Part shown: piece after piece, positions 39,910 to 47,617 of the stretch | How the letters are laid out: every line of letters starts with the position of its first letter | Numbering within the stretch: position 1 is the first letter of the stretch | Assembly: GCA_041391745.1 (NCBI GenBank) | Contig: JAWKNK010000008.1 | Span: forward strand, 66,301 to 130,300 | DNA from: JAIXWP01 sp041391745 | GTDB taxonomy: Bacteria; Bacteroidota; Bacteroidia; Flavobacteriales_D; Sanyastnellaceae | DNA: 64,000 nt | Direction: 5' to 3' | Program-made: the position numbers and the translations under genes | Notes under the pieces: model-generated | The model's database searches: none | What the model was told of the DNA's origin: nothing | Seen by the model: the letters and a program-made list of their open reading frames with translations, nothing else

Positions 39910-40423
39910 GGTGAAATTTTTTAATGAAGTAATCGGCAACTAAAAAGGCAATGGACAGCAGTAATAGATTGTTCACTTGTCCAATGATGTGGTGCAAATC
40001 ATGCTGATCAATAGCAGAATCATTTAAAGTGAAATTGGCCAGTATGACGGAAACGATGATGCGTATGGTGTTAATTAGAATAGCCACAATCGTAGAAATA
40101 GCGATTGTCGGTATGAGAAGGAGTAGTTTCCATTTTACCGTGGAAAAACGAATGAGGATTAAAAAGGAAAATGAAAGAAAGGTGATGGCAATTAAGTTTA
40201 ACCCTGAGCAAGATTTTTCGATGAAAATATTCAAGCTTGGAAAGACGTATCCAACTTCAGCGGAGTATTCAAATGGTGCGGAGAAAAAAAGACTGACACA
40301 CCAGGCAGGCATTGCTATCACCCATTGCACATCGGAAGTAGAAGCATGCTGATTGTATAATTTTATGAGGAAAACAATGAGCAAGGCTACGCCCAAGGGC
40401 AAGATATTGTCCTTTAATTTCAT
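39887..40423 (-). CDS. Exosortase (XrtK-like), dedicated partner of the MSEP protein
   Basis: A 178-residue integral membrane cysteine transpeptidase-like enzyme of the exosortase family. The catalytic triad is visible: Cys in EKSCSGLNLI, Arg in ILINTIRIIV and His in DLHHIIGQ. It is at the short end of the family. It is expected to cleave the C-terminal signal of one dedicated target, the next gene. It overlaps the target gene and follows the small membrane protein after 25 bases. Confidence 0.9.
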   Translation of the reverse strand: MKLKDNILPLGVALLIVFLIKLYNQHASTSDVQWVIAMPAWCVSLFFSAPFEYSAEVGYVFPSLNIFIEKSCSGLNLIAITFLSFSFLILIRFSTVKWKLLLLIPTIAISTIVAILINTIRIIVSVILANFTLNDSAIDQHDLHHIIGQVNNLLLLSIAFLVADYFIKKFHHGNIQKV

Positions 40424-40448
40424 GGTTATTTATATGATTATTTTTCTA

Positions 40449-40715
40449 CTAATTAAAAATGCCAACGGCCAATTCGGCCCAGGTCAGGAGAAAGAGAAAT
40501 ACTGTGACCATCGACAAGATCAGACGTTGTTTTTTTGTCTTGAATGTTCTTAAAATAATTTCGATAGCGGCACCTGTGGTTGCGAGTAGTCCACCCATTG
40601 CCATAAAGTCAAACAACGTCCACTTGACTTCTGTGGTGAATTGCATCGCTATGAATGGAATGAGCAGCAGTGTTACGATTACACCGAGGATAATAAGGAT
40701 ACGATTGTTTAACAT
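40449..40715 (-). CDS. Small three-helix membrane protein
   Basis: An 88-residue protein with three hydrophobic segments (ILIILGVIVTLLLIPFIAM, MAMGGLLATTGAAIEIIL, LILSMVTVFLFLLTWAELA). Proteins of this kind often follow a winged-helix regulator in Bacteroidota operons. It may sense or gate something at the membrane, but no function is known to me. It lies 11 bases after the regulator gene and 25 before the exosortase. Confidence 0.8.
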   Translation of the reverse strand: MLNNRILIILGVIVTLLLIPFIAMQFTTEVKWTLFDFMAMGGLLATTGAAIEIILRTFKTKKQRLILSMVTVFLFLLTWAELAVGIFN

Positions 40716-40726
40716 GATGATGGATT

Positions 40727-41017
40727 TTATTTGAGTAATTGTTCTATGGCTTGAATGTGTTTTTTAAATGCTTCTCTTCCAGCTTTGGTGGCGCTGTATT
40801 TTGTATTCGGTTTCCTGTCCAAAAATTCCTTTTTGAACTCGATGTAAGAAGCGGCCTCCAAGGCTTTGAGGTGACTCGCTAGATTTCCATCTGTAACGCC
40901 GAGCAGGTTTTTCAACGCATTAAAATCCAGATAATCGTTGACCATTAACGCTGACATAATGCCTAAGCGAATACGATTTTCAAATGCTTTATCTAGATTA
41001 TTTAATAGATCTTTCAC
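40727..41017 (-). CDS. Winged-helix transcriptional regulator
   Basis: A 96-residue DNA-binding protein of the HTH_27/MarR-like winged-helix group: RLGIMSALMVNDYLDFNALKN, then LLGVTDGNLASHLKALEAA as recognition helix, and the wing PNTKYSATKAGREAF. I chose GTG 41017 (VKDLLNNLDKAFENRIRLG) because it overlaps the upstream stop as GTGA, a coupled start, and homologues begin here; the longer frame reads into the upstream gene. It probably regulates this operon. Confidence 0.88.
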   Translation of the reverse strand: MKDLLNNLDKAFENRIRLGIMSALMVNDYLDFNALKNLLGVTDGNLASHLKALEAASYIEFKKEFLDRKPNTKYSATKAGREAFKKHIQAIEQLLK

Positions 41018-41628
41018 TGCTTGTATTTGATGCGTATATAAATTCCATATGCGATGTGAAGTATCCCAAACCCGAGTCCCCATAGGTAATGCGACACTTC
41101 AAGCCATTGCATGGCACAAAGTCCAATGATAATTTCGAGGATACCTAAGCTTCGAATTTCATGGAGGGTATAGCGACTGGCATTGACCAAAGCCAACCCA
41201 TAAAAAATTAATGTGGTAGGCATCACAAATTCCAAGTTTCCTTTGCTGAGCAACATCAAACTGAATATACCTCCCGTGATAAGAGGGATAAGCAGGTTGA
41301 TGGTAAGTCTACGACTTTGAGCATCCCAAATGGGTTGATTCTCTATTTTTGCTTTTTGAGTAGTAAAGAAAATTGCTGCACCAGCCGCCACTACAATGGT
41401 ACATGCAGCGATACACACCAGCATAAACTGAGGTTCAGAAAGTCCTTCGCCGCTGTAATAGAGGAGTCGTGCATTCTCTCTCGAAAGTACTTGGTCTACG
41501 GCATACAAACCAGCTAGAGCAGTAACTCCCGCAGCCACGCCCGACCATCCGCTGAGTGAGATAAATCGCGAAGATTTACTCATCATTTCTTTGATCTCTT
41601 TGAGATCTTCAAGGTATTTATTTTCCAT
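41014..41628 (-). CDS. Six-helix membrane protein, first gene of the exosortase operon
   Basis: A 204-residue membrane protein with about six helices (FISLSGWSGVAAGVTALAG, FMLVCIAACTIVVAAGAAI, INLLIPLITGGIFSLMLL, VMPTTLIFYGLALVNA, LGILEIIIGLCAMQWLEV, WGLGFGILHIAYGIYI) and a cytoplasmic N terminus (LEDLKEIKEMMSKSSRF). It is commonly seen in front of this class of winged-helix regulator in Bacteroidota. Function unknown. Confidence 0.85.
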   Translation of the reverse strand: MENKYLEDLKEIKEMMSKSSRFISLSGWSGVAAGVTALAGLYAVDQVLSRENARLLYYSGEGLSEPQFMLVCIAACTIVVAAGAAIFFTTQKAKIENQPIWDAQSRRLTINLLIPLITGGIFSLMLLSKGNLEFVMPTTLIFYGLALVNASRYTLHEIRSLGILEIIIGLCAMQWLEVSHYLWGLGFGILHIAYGIYIRIKYKQ

Positions 41629-41718
41629 TTCTAAAAGTACTTTGAATTACAAAGTAACGAAACGGATAACGAAAAAGCAAGTATTTTATTGTGGGACGCA
41701 ATATTTTGGGTAGCCCTT

Positions 41719-41853
41719 CGTCCCGAGCTTGACTCGGGATCAGGAACAGGTTCATCGTGAATCAACCATTGTAGATACACATTGCAATGTGTATCTACGA
41801 TACAGCAGGCACCATTCGCGAAGCGAGAGGTGATAGTGTGCGAAAGTGGTTTT
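41719..41853. repeat. Direct repeat D1, left copy
   Basis: A ~135-bp segment repeated at 42091-42225 with about 90% identity. It contains the palindrome TCCCGAGCTTGACTCGGGA and a perfect 28-base palindrome at 41771-41798 with arms GTAGATACACATTG and CAATGTGTATCTAC. The two copies flank a P element. The surrounding bases 41629-42398 hold no gene. Confidence 0.85.
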
Positions 41854-41970
41854 AATTACGTGTATTCATTTTTCATGTTCCTATCGCACATCACCACCCT
41901 TCGCTATCGTTTCTCTTAATGCTTCGCATTCAAGAAACTAACGCTCAGGGGACCGAGGCTACTCAAATTT

Positions 41971-42058
41971 AATAGGCAGAGAGCAGCAAAACTTCGTTTT
42001 GCTGCTCTCTGCCTATTTATAAGTATGCAATCAGGTCCCTCGAGCGTAGTGCTAGCAA
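41971..42058 (-). repeat. Dispersed palindromic element P, copy 3
   Basis: Inverted relative to copies 1 and 2. The hairpin at 41971-42017 has a perfect 22-bp stem and a 3-base loop (TTC), the longest of the four. The box CCTCGAGCGTAG follows at its right. Direct repeats D1 bracket it. Confidence 0.8.
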
Positions 42059-42090
42059 AGCGTCCTTCGACGAGCTCAGGAACCGTCCTT

Positions 42091-42225
42091 CGTCCCGAGC
42101 TTGACTCGGGATCAGGAACCGGTTCATCGTGACTCAACCATTGTAGATACACATTTCAATGTGTATCTACGATACAGCAGGCACAATTCGCGCAGCGAGA
42201 GGCGTTGCTGTGCGAAAGTGGTTTC
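42091..42225. repeat. Direct repeat D1, right copy
   Basis: Second copy of the 41719-41853 segment. Its palindrome (42143-42170) has one central mismatch. It ends in GTGTGCGAAAGTGG-like sequence shared with the left copy and with the flanks of other P elements. Confidence 0.85.
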
Positions 42226-42237
42226 GCCAATGCATTT

Positions 42238-42395
42238 CCATCCCCTCCAACTCCTCCATCCCCTCCAACTCCTCCAACCCCTCCAAAATCTCCAAATTCT
42301 CCAAATTCTCCAACTCCTCCAAAACTTCCAAAAAATCCAAATTCTCCAAAATTTCCAACTCTTCCATTCTCTCCAAAAAATCCAATCATTCCATG
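42238..42395 (+). repeat. 9-bp tandem quasi-repeat CTCCAAATT
   Basis: About 16 imperfect units of CTCCAACTC / CTCCAAATT / TCCAAAAAA run up to the lpd promoter. The plus strand is almost free of G. The tract is open in all + strand frames and so falsely lengthens the lpd frame. Confidence 0.85.
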
Positions 42396-42398
42396 TTC

Positions 42399-42406
42399 TA
42401 TCTTTG
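42399..42406 (+). promoter_or_regulatory. TAnnTTTG box just before lpd
   Basis: TATCTTTG matches the Bacteroidota -7 consensus exactly and lies only 4 bases before the lpd ATG, which would put transcription start at or near the start codon. No clear TTG -33 box is in the repeat upstream. Confidence 0.4.
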
Positions 42407-42410
42407 CGGC

Positions 42411-43817
42411 ATGAACCAGTATGATGTAGTAGTTATCGGCTCCGGACCTGGTGGGTACGTTGGAGCTATCAGAGCAGCCCAGTTGGGATTGAAAACAGCA
42501 ATTATCGAACGTTACAATAGCCTTGGAGGAACCTGTTTGAATGTGGGGTGTATCCCATCAAAGGCCCTGCTAGATAGCTCGGAGCACTACTATCAAGCGA
42601 TTCACCAATTTCAAGAACATGGAATTGAGTTGAAATCGGCACCGAAAATCAACCTCGAACAGATGATTAACCGCAAACAAGGCGTAGTGGATCAAACCAC
42701 GAAGGGGATTGAGTTTTTGATGAAGAAAAATAAAATCGACGTCTATACTGGACACGGTTCTTTCGTTGATGCTAACACTGTTTCGATCGCGAAAGAAGAC
42801 GGTTCTTCAGAATCTATTTCAGGAAAAAATATCATCATTGCTACTGGTAGCAAACCATCATCATTGCCTTTTATCAATATTGATAAGAAGCGCGTGATTA
42901 CGAGCACGGAAGCTTTAGAACTGAAGGAAATTCCTAAACACATGATCATCATTGGTGGCGGTGTGATCGGACTTGAATTGGGTTCTGTGTACGGACGCCT
43001 CGGTGCGCAAATCAGTGTGGTGGAATTCATGGATAGCATTATTCCTACTATGGATCGCACAATGGGTAAGGAATTACAAAAGTCATTGAAGAAGATTGGA
43101 TTCAATTTCTATTTGTCGCATAAAGTGAAGGAAGTGACCGCAAAAGGAAAAGCGGTAACCGTAAAGGCTGACAATGCGAAAGGTGAGGAATTGGTGTTGG
43201 AGGGAGACTATGTACTTGTTGCCGTAGGTCGTCGCCCTTATACCGACAACCTTGGTTTGGATAAGGCAGGTGTGAAGATGGACGATAGAGGTAGAGTAGA
43301 AGTAAACGGTCATCTACAAACCAACGTTCCGCACATCTATGCTATAGGTGATGTGGTGAAGGGAGCAATGCTCGCACACAAAGCAGAAGAAGAAGGAACA
43401 TTTGTAGCTGAGACCATCGCAGGTCAGAAGCCGCATATTAATTATAACTTGATTCCAGGTGTGGTTTACACTTGGCCGGAAGTTGCAGCGGTGGGTTATA
43501 CAGAAGAGCAACTCAAAGAAAAGGGTGTTGCTTATAAAGTAGGTTCATTCCCTTTCAAAGCAAGCGGAAGAGCTCGTGCAAGTATGGACACTGACGGATT
43601 GATCAAAGTATTGGCAGATAAAGAAACCGACGAAATTCTTGGGGTTCACATGATTGGACCTCGCTGTGCGGATATGATTGCCGAGGCGGTGGTGGCTATG
43701 GAGTTTAGAGCTTCAGCTGAAGACATCGCGCGCATTTCGCACGCTCACCCAACATTTACCGAAAGTTTCCGCGAAGCAGCCCTAGACGCCACCGACAAAC
43801 GCGCTATACACATCTAG
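42411..43817 (+). CDS. lpdA: Dihydrolipoyl dehydrogenase
   Basis: A 468-residue E3 component of 2-oxoacid dehydrogenase complexes, re-oxidising dihydrolipoamide with NAD+. The FAD motif is GSGPGGYVGAIRAAQLG, the redox disulphide is in GGTCLNVGCIPSKAL, the NAD motif is IIGGGVIGLELGSVYGRLG, and the C-terminal catalytic base pair is in RISHAHPTFTESFREA. I chose ATG 42411 because the FAD motif follows it; the 84 codons upstream in frame are Ser/Pro/Lys-rich translation of a tandem repeat. It is monocistronic. Confidence 0.97.
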   Translation: MNQYDVVVIGSGPGGYVGAIRAAQLGLKTAIIERYNSLGGTCLNVGCIPSKALLDSSEHYYQAIHQFQEHGIELKSAPKINLEQMINRKQGVVDQTTKGIEFLMKKNKIDVYTGHGSFVDANTVSIAKEDGSSESISGKNIIIATGSKPSSLPFINIDKKRVITSTEALELKEIPKHMIIIGGGVIGLELGSVYGRLGAQISVVEFMDSIIPTMDRTMGKELQKSLKKIGFNFYLSHKVKEVTAKGKAVTVKADNAKGEELVLEGDYVLVAVGRRPYTDNLGLDKAGVKMDDRGRVEVNGHLQTNVPHIYAIGDVVKGAMLAHKAEEEGTFVAETIAGQKPHINYNLIPGVVYTWPEVAAVGYTEEQLKEKGVAYKVGSFPFKASGRARASMDTDGLIKVLADKETDEILGVHMIGPRCADMIAEAVVAMEFRASAEDIARISHAHPTFTESFREAALDATDKRAIHI

Positions 43818-43848
43818 GATTGTGGATCATGGTTCGTGGTTCACGGAT

Positions 43849-43915
43849 TGGGAGTTGGGAGTTGGGAGTTGGGAGTTGGGGGATTGGAGTTGGGGGATTG
43901 GTGATGGGAGTAGGG
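43849..43915. repeat. G-rich GGGAGTTG quasi-repeat
   Basis: About eight units of GGGAGTTG / GGGGATTG follow lpd after GTGGATCATGGTTCGTGG words. It is the same family as 37015-37086. A TCCCGAACTGGATTCGGGA palindrome follows near 43938. Confidence 0.75.
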
Positions 43916-43991
43916 CTTCAGGGTGAAGGAGCTTCTCGTCCCGAACTGGATTCGGGATCGAGAGAAGTAGTTTGTATTTTTTCAAGTATGT

Positions 43992-44025
43992 TTTGTTGGT
44001 AAATCAGGAAATTTGTGTATTTTTG
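43992..44025 (+). promoter_or_regulatory. Promoter of the yceD-rpmF operon
   Basis: TTTG (43992-43995) or TTG (43996-43998) and TATTTTTG (44018-44025), 19-22 bases apart, fit the Bacteroidota -33/-7 consensus. A start about 7 bases downstream leaves a ~20-base leader before the GTG at 44050. Confidence 0.6.
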
Positions 44026-44049
44026 CCGACCCAAATTTGACCGAGAGAG

Positions 44050-44589
44050 GTGAAGAAGTTAAAGGAATACCAAATTCCCTTTTTGGGACTAAAGATTGGG
44101 TTACACCAATACGAATTCACCCTTACGGACGAGTTCTTTGAAGCATTTGAATACTCAGAGATCATTCACGCCAATATCAACGTGGATGTAGAACTGGAAA
44201 AGCAAAGTACCATGATGGTAGTGCATTTCCGACTGAGTGGAACGGTAGAACTCAACTGCGACCGCTGTGGAGACGCTTACCAACAAGAAATCTCTTCAAA
44301 AGAGAGATTGATTGTGAAATATGGCGACGAAACAAGCAGCACAGATGAGGATATCCTCATCCTTGGGACGAAAGAAAGTCACTTGGATTTGAGCCAATAT
44401 CTCTACGAATATGCCCACCTGGCACTCCCAGCAAAGCATGTTCACCCTACCGAAGAAGAATGTAACCAAGACGTTTTGGCTGCATATAAAAAGTACACCG
44501 TGGAAAGCGACGATCGCGATTCATGGGCAGCACTTAAAAATTTACACTTCGATGAGAACGAACCTCTCGAAGATGACGAAGAAGAATAA
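44050..44589 (+). CDS. YceD/DUF177 family protein
   Basis: A 179-residue protein of the DUF177 (YceD) family, which is linked to 23S rRNA accumulation and is encoded before rpmF in most bacteria. The paired cysteines in ELNCDRCGDAYQQEI are family hallmarks, and the C terminus is acidic (DENEPLEDDEEE). The GTG start follows GAGAGG by a short gap. It lies 21 bases before rpmF and shares a promoter. Confidence 0.92.
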   Translation: MKKLKEYQIPFLGLKIGLHQYEFTLTDEFFEAFEYSEIIHANINVDVELEKQSTMMVVHFRLSGTVELNCDRCGDAYQQEISSKERLIVKYGDETSSTDEDILILGTKESHLDLSQYLYEYAHLALPAKHVHPTEEECNQDVLAAYKKYTVESDDRDSWAALKNLHFDENEPLEDDEEE

Positions 44590-44610
44590 TTAGATTTAAT
44601 ATATACTGTA

Positions 44611-44805
44611 ATGGCACATCCCAAACACAGAATCTCGCAAACGCGCCAAGCGAAACGCAGAACACACTACAAGCTTGATCCAGTGAATGTATCAACTTGT
44701 CCAACTACAGGGCAGCCTCACCTTTTCCACCGCGCTCACTGGCACGAAGGAAAACTTTACTACAAGGGTAAAGTGGTGATGGAAAAAGAAGAAAACAACG
44801 CTTAA
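44611..44805 (+). CDS. rpmF: 50S ribosomal protein L32
   Basis: A 64-residue protein starting MAHPKHRISQTRQAKRRTH, the basic signature of bL32. The later NVSTCPTTGQPHLFHRAHW segment keeps one cysteine instead of the four-cysteine zinc motif, as in C-minus Bacteroidota versions. A terminator follows at 44877. Confidence 0.96.
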   Translation: MAHPKHRISQTRQAKRRTHYKLDPVNVSTCPTTGQPHLFHRAHWHEGKLYYKGKVVMEKEENNA

Positions 44806-44876
44806 GAGTTATTTCATTTAACTCTAAAGTTTGAAAATACGGCCGGTCCTTCGATGGGATCGGCTAACTTGTTGGT

Positions 44877-44903
44877 ACCCCTTACTATGTAAGGGGTTTT
44901 TTT
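44877..44903 (+). terminator. Terminator after rpmF
   Basis: The perfect 9-bp stem ACCCCTTAC / GTAAGGGGT with a 3-base loop is followed by T7. Confidence 0.9.
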
Positions 44904-44958
44904 ATGGCGCGAAGATTGTAATCATCGGGCGAAACAAATTTTTCAGCATATTTAGCAC

Positions 44959-45342
44959 ATGAAACCTGTTTTGACCATATTACTTGCCCTGTTTAGTTTT
45001 GGAGCCTTTGCCCAAACTGATATTACTCCAAAAGTATCTCAAGCTATACAAAAAGGTGACGCCGCAAGTGTCGCAGCTTTCTTTATGAGCCAAGTCGAAA
45101 TTGAAATCGATGGAAACGAATCCATGATGAGTTCGGCTCAAGCGCAAGCCACACTAACCCAATTTTTTGCAGCTCATCCAGCAAAATCATTCTCCATTAA
45201 ACACCAAGGCACCTCCAAACTGGACGACCAATACCGCATCGGAGACCTCACCACCGCCAACGGAAACTTCCGTGTTACTTTTTTCATGAAAAAGAACGGC
45301 GACTCGATGCAAATCAAACAACTCAAAATCGAGAAGACATAG
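44959..45342 (+). CDS. DUF4783 exported protein
   Basis: A 127-residue protein with a signal peptide (LTILLALFSFGAFAQ) and an NTF2-like fold typical of DUF4783 (VSQAIQKGDAASVAAFF, FFAAHPAKSFSIKHQG). In Bacteroidota this family is usually encoded beside nadC, as here. Function unknown. Confidence 0.88.
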   Translation: MKPVLTILLALFSFGAFAQTDITPKVSQAIQKGDAASVAAFFMSQVEIEIDGNESMMSSAQAQATLTQFFAAHPAKSFSIKHQGTSKLDDQYRIGDLTTANGNFRVTFFMKKNGDSMQIKQLKIEKT

Positions 45343-45399
45343 TTTAATTACTAAATACTATTTACTAATTACTAATGGGACCATGTTCCCTCGGCACTA

Positions 45400-45490
45400 G
45401 TCAAAGGGCGGCAAAACGAAGTTTTGCCGCCCTTTGACCTTTTAGGCAACACCCCGGTCCCTCGAGCGTAGCGTTAGCGCAGCGAGAGGC
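45400..45490 (-). repeat. Dispersed palindromic element P, copy 4
   Basis: Inverted orientation. The hairpin at 45400-45438 has a perfect 18-bp stem and a GAA loop, then the box CCCTCGAGCGTAGCG up to GCGAGAGGC. The outer stem (GTCAAAGGGCG) differs from every other copy, but both arms changed together. Confidence 0.8.
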
Positions 45491-45536
45491 ATTGGTGTGT
45501 GAAAGTGTTATTGCACTCAGCCACTTCCCTTCGCTA

Positions 45537-45650
45537 TCGAATCCTCGAATCCTTGTCTTCTTGAATCCTCGAATCCTCGAATCCTCGAATCCTCGAATCT
45601 TCGAATCCTCGAATCCTTGAATCCTCGAATCCTTGTCTTCTCGAATCCCG
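45537..45650. repeat. 8-bp tandem quasi-repeat GAATCCTC
   Basis: About 13 imperfect units of GAATCCTC / GAATCCTTG, interrupted by GTCTTCT. A TCCCGAGTCAAGCTCGGGA palindrome and a CGAAGGA word follow. Smaller versions occur at 1632-1677 and 14151-14181. No gene lies in 45343-45747. Confidence 0.85.
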
Positions 45651-45747
45651 GTTCCTGATCCCGAGTCAAGCTCGGGACGAAGGATGTCTCCTTGTTCCCT
45701 TGCCTCCTTCAATACTTATAAGTACCTTGCGCGTTCAACGCATTATT

Positions 45748-46587
45748 ATGAATTTTGATCTCGATGAATTTCTAAAATACGCTATCGCTGAAGATGTCGG
45801 TGACGGCGACCACACCAGTTTAAGCACTATTCCTTCCGACGCAAAGGGAAGAGCAAGATTACTTGTGAAGGATCAGGGAATCATTGCGGGAATCGATATT
45901 GCAAAACGTGTATTTGAATTGATTGACAGCGAAATCAAATTCGAGCAAGTACTCAATGATGGCGATCAGGTGAAATTCGGCGACGTCGCTTTTTATGTTG
46001 AAGGAAGATCTCAGAGCATCGTAACTGCTGAGCGTCTCGCATTGAATATCATGCAACGCATGAGCGGCATTGCTACCCAAACGCACAAAATGGTGCAACT
46101 GATGGAAGGCACAAAATGCAAATTGCTCGACACGCGAAAGACTACTCCAGGATTTAGATATTTTGAAAAGCTTGCGGTAAAGTTGGGCGGTGGTGTCAAT
46201 CACCGAATCGGACTATACGACATGATCTTGGTGAAAGACAATCACATCGATTATGCCGGTGGAGTTCACGAGGCGTTGCACTTGATCAAGAATTATTTGA
46301 AAGAAAAAAATAAGGATCTCAAAATCGAAGTAGAAGCGCGTTCATTGGAAGATGTAAAATTGATTTTGAAAGAGAAAATCGCTTTCAGAATTTTGCTTGA
46401 TAATTTTACTCCTGAACAAATTAAAGAAGCTGTTGACTTTATCAATGGTGAAGTAGAAACCGAGGCTTCTGGTGGAATCAACGAAACGAATTTGAGAGCC
46501 TATGCCGAAGCAGGAGTGGACTACATTTCTATGGGCGCACTTACGCATCAAATCAAAAGTTTAGATTTAAGTTTGAAAGCAGTATAA
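45748..46587 (+). CDS. nadC: Nicotinate-nucleotide pyrophosphorylase (carboxylating)
   Basis: A 279-residue quinolinate phosphoribosyltransferase, the step making nicotinate mononucleotide in de novo NAD synthesis. Signatures: AIAEDVGDGDHTSLSTIP at the N terminus, RLALNIMQRMSGIATQTH, LLDTRKTTPGFRYFEKLAV, GGGVNHRIGLYDMILVKDNH, and EASGGINETNLRAYAEAGVD. The ATG at 45748 gives the normal N terminus. The YihY gene starts 4 bases after the stop. Confidence 0.97.
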   Translation: MNFDLDEFLKYAIAEDVGDGDHTSLSTIPSDAKGRARLLVKDQGIIAGIDIAKRVFELIDSEIKFEQVLNDGDQVKFGDVAFYVEGRSQSIVTAERLALNIMQRMSGIATQTHKMVQLMEGTKCKLLDTRKTTPGFRYFEKLAVKLGGGVNHRIGLYDMILVKDNHIDYAGGVHEALHLIKNYLKEKNKDLKIEVEARSLEDVKLILKEKIAFRILLDNFTPEQIKEAVDFINGEVETEASGGINETNLRAYAEAGVDYISMGALTHQIKSLDLSLKAV

Positions 46588-46591
46588 TGTT

Positions 46592-47617
46592 ATGGCCGGA
46601 AAACTAGTAGAGAGAATAAAACGCATGAAAGGAGTGAAGAAAATCATTCGCTTCTTGGATGCTATTTACCCTCCAGGTTTTCAAGGATTGTCGCTGTGGT
46701 ATGTGTCTTCTTTTTTTGCCGAAGGCATTACACGAGGATCCCTTGCCACTAGGGCTGCAGCGATTTCATTTCGATTGTTCCTCGCTTTTTTTCCAGGAAT
46801 AATTCTCTTGCTTTCCCTCATTCCACATATTCCAATAGATAGTTTTCAAGACAACTTATTCGGAAGTATTCGCGGGTTCTTTCCAGGTGATACCTTTTCA
46901 CTGTTTGAAACGACGCTCGATGACTTGATCAATAAAAAGCACAACGCGCTGTTGTCGATCGGTTTTATTCTGACCATCTATTACGCATCAAGTAGTATCA
47001 ATGCGGTGCTTCTCGGATTCAATGAAAGCTATCACATGGAGGAACGCGGCAATCCTATCATCATGCGTATTGCTAGTATCATACTGATTTTCGTGCTTGG
47101 CGTAATCATGACAGTAGCGGTTTCTCTCATTATATTCAGTGGCGCTGCTTTTGAGTATTTGCATGAAACAGGAATTATTGGAAGCATTGATTACATACCT
47201 ATTTTGAATTTTGCAAAATGGGTGATATCCCTGTTTCTTATTTATGCAGTGATTTCTACATTGTACAATGTGGGAAATGGAAGTAGAAAAATCAAATGGA
47301 GATTTTTCAATGTAGGCAGCACCTTCGCTACCACATTTTTCATCATTGCTTCTGTGGTGTTTGCTTATTTCGTAAACAATTTTGCGCAATTCAACAAGCT
47401 ATACGGTTCACTGGGAACCTTGATGATACTGCTGATTTGGCTCAACTTCAATAGCATGATTGTGTTGCTTGGTTTCGACCTAAATACAAGCATAGCCAAA
47501 GCAAAACGTCAGATGAGATTGAATCAAATAGAAGAGGAAATTCCTGAACTTCCAATTTCAGAGGAAGTGAAAAACACGATGAAAAATCAGGAGTCGAACA
47601 ACCCGTTTAATAGTTGA
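46592..47617 (+). CDS. YihY/BrkB family inner-membrane protein
   Basis: A 341-residue protein with about six membrane helices and the YihY signature (RAAAISFRLFLAFFPGIILL; YASSSINAVLLGFNESYH; LYGSLGTLMILLIWLNFNSMIVLLG). BrkB was once called ribonuclease BN, but that assignment was withdrawn; the function is unclear. It is probably cotranscribed with nadC. Its 3' end overlaps the convergent glycosyltransferase gene by 31 bases. Confidence 0.93.
   Translation: MAGKLVERIKRMKGVKKIIRFLDAIYPPGFQGLSLWYVSSFFAEGITRGSLATRAAAISFRLFLAFFPGIILLLSLIPHIPIDSFQDNLFGSIRGFFPGDTFSLFETTLDDLINKKHNALLSIGFILTIYYASSSINAVLLGFNESYHMEERGNPIIMRIASIILIFVLGVIMTVAVSLIIFSGAAFEYLHETGIIGSIDYIPILNFAKWVISLFLIYAVISTLYNVGNGSRKIKWRFFNVGSTFATTFFIIASVVFAYFVNNFAQFNKLYGSLGTLMILLIWLNFNSMIVLLGFDLNTSIAKAKRQMRLNQIEEEIPELPISEEVKNTMKNQESNNPFNS

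Noticed and set aside
42159..42410. 84-codon N-terminal extension of lpd rich in Ser, Pro and Lys
   Set aside because: It is translation of the 9-bp tandem repeat; the enzyme's FAD motif starts right after ATG 42411.
45401..45712. Minus-strand frame with repeated DSRIQ/GFEDSRI units
   Set aside because: It is a direct reading of the GAATCCTC tandem repeat and a P element.
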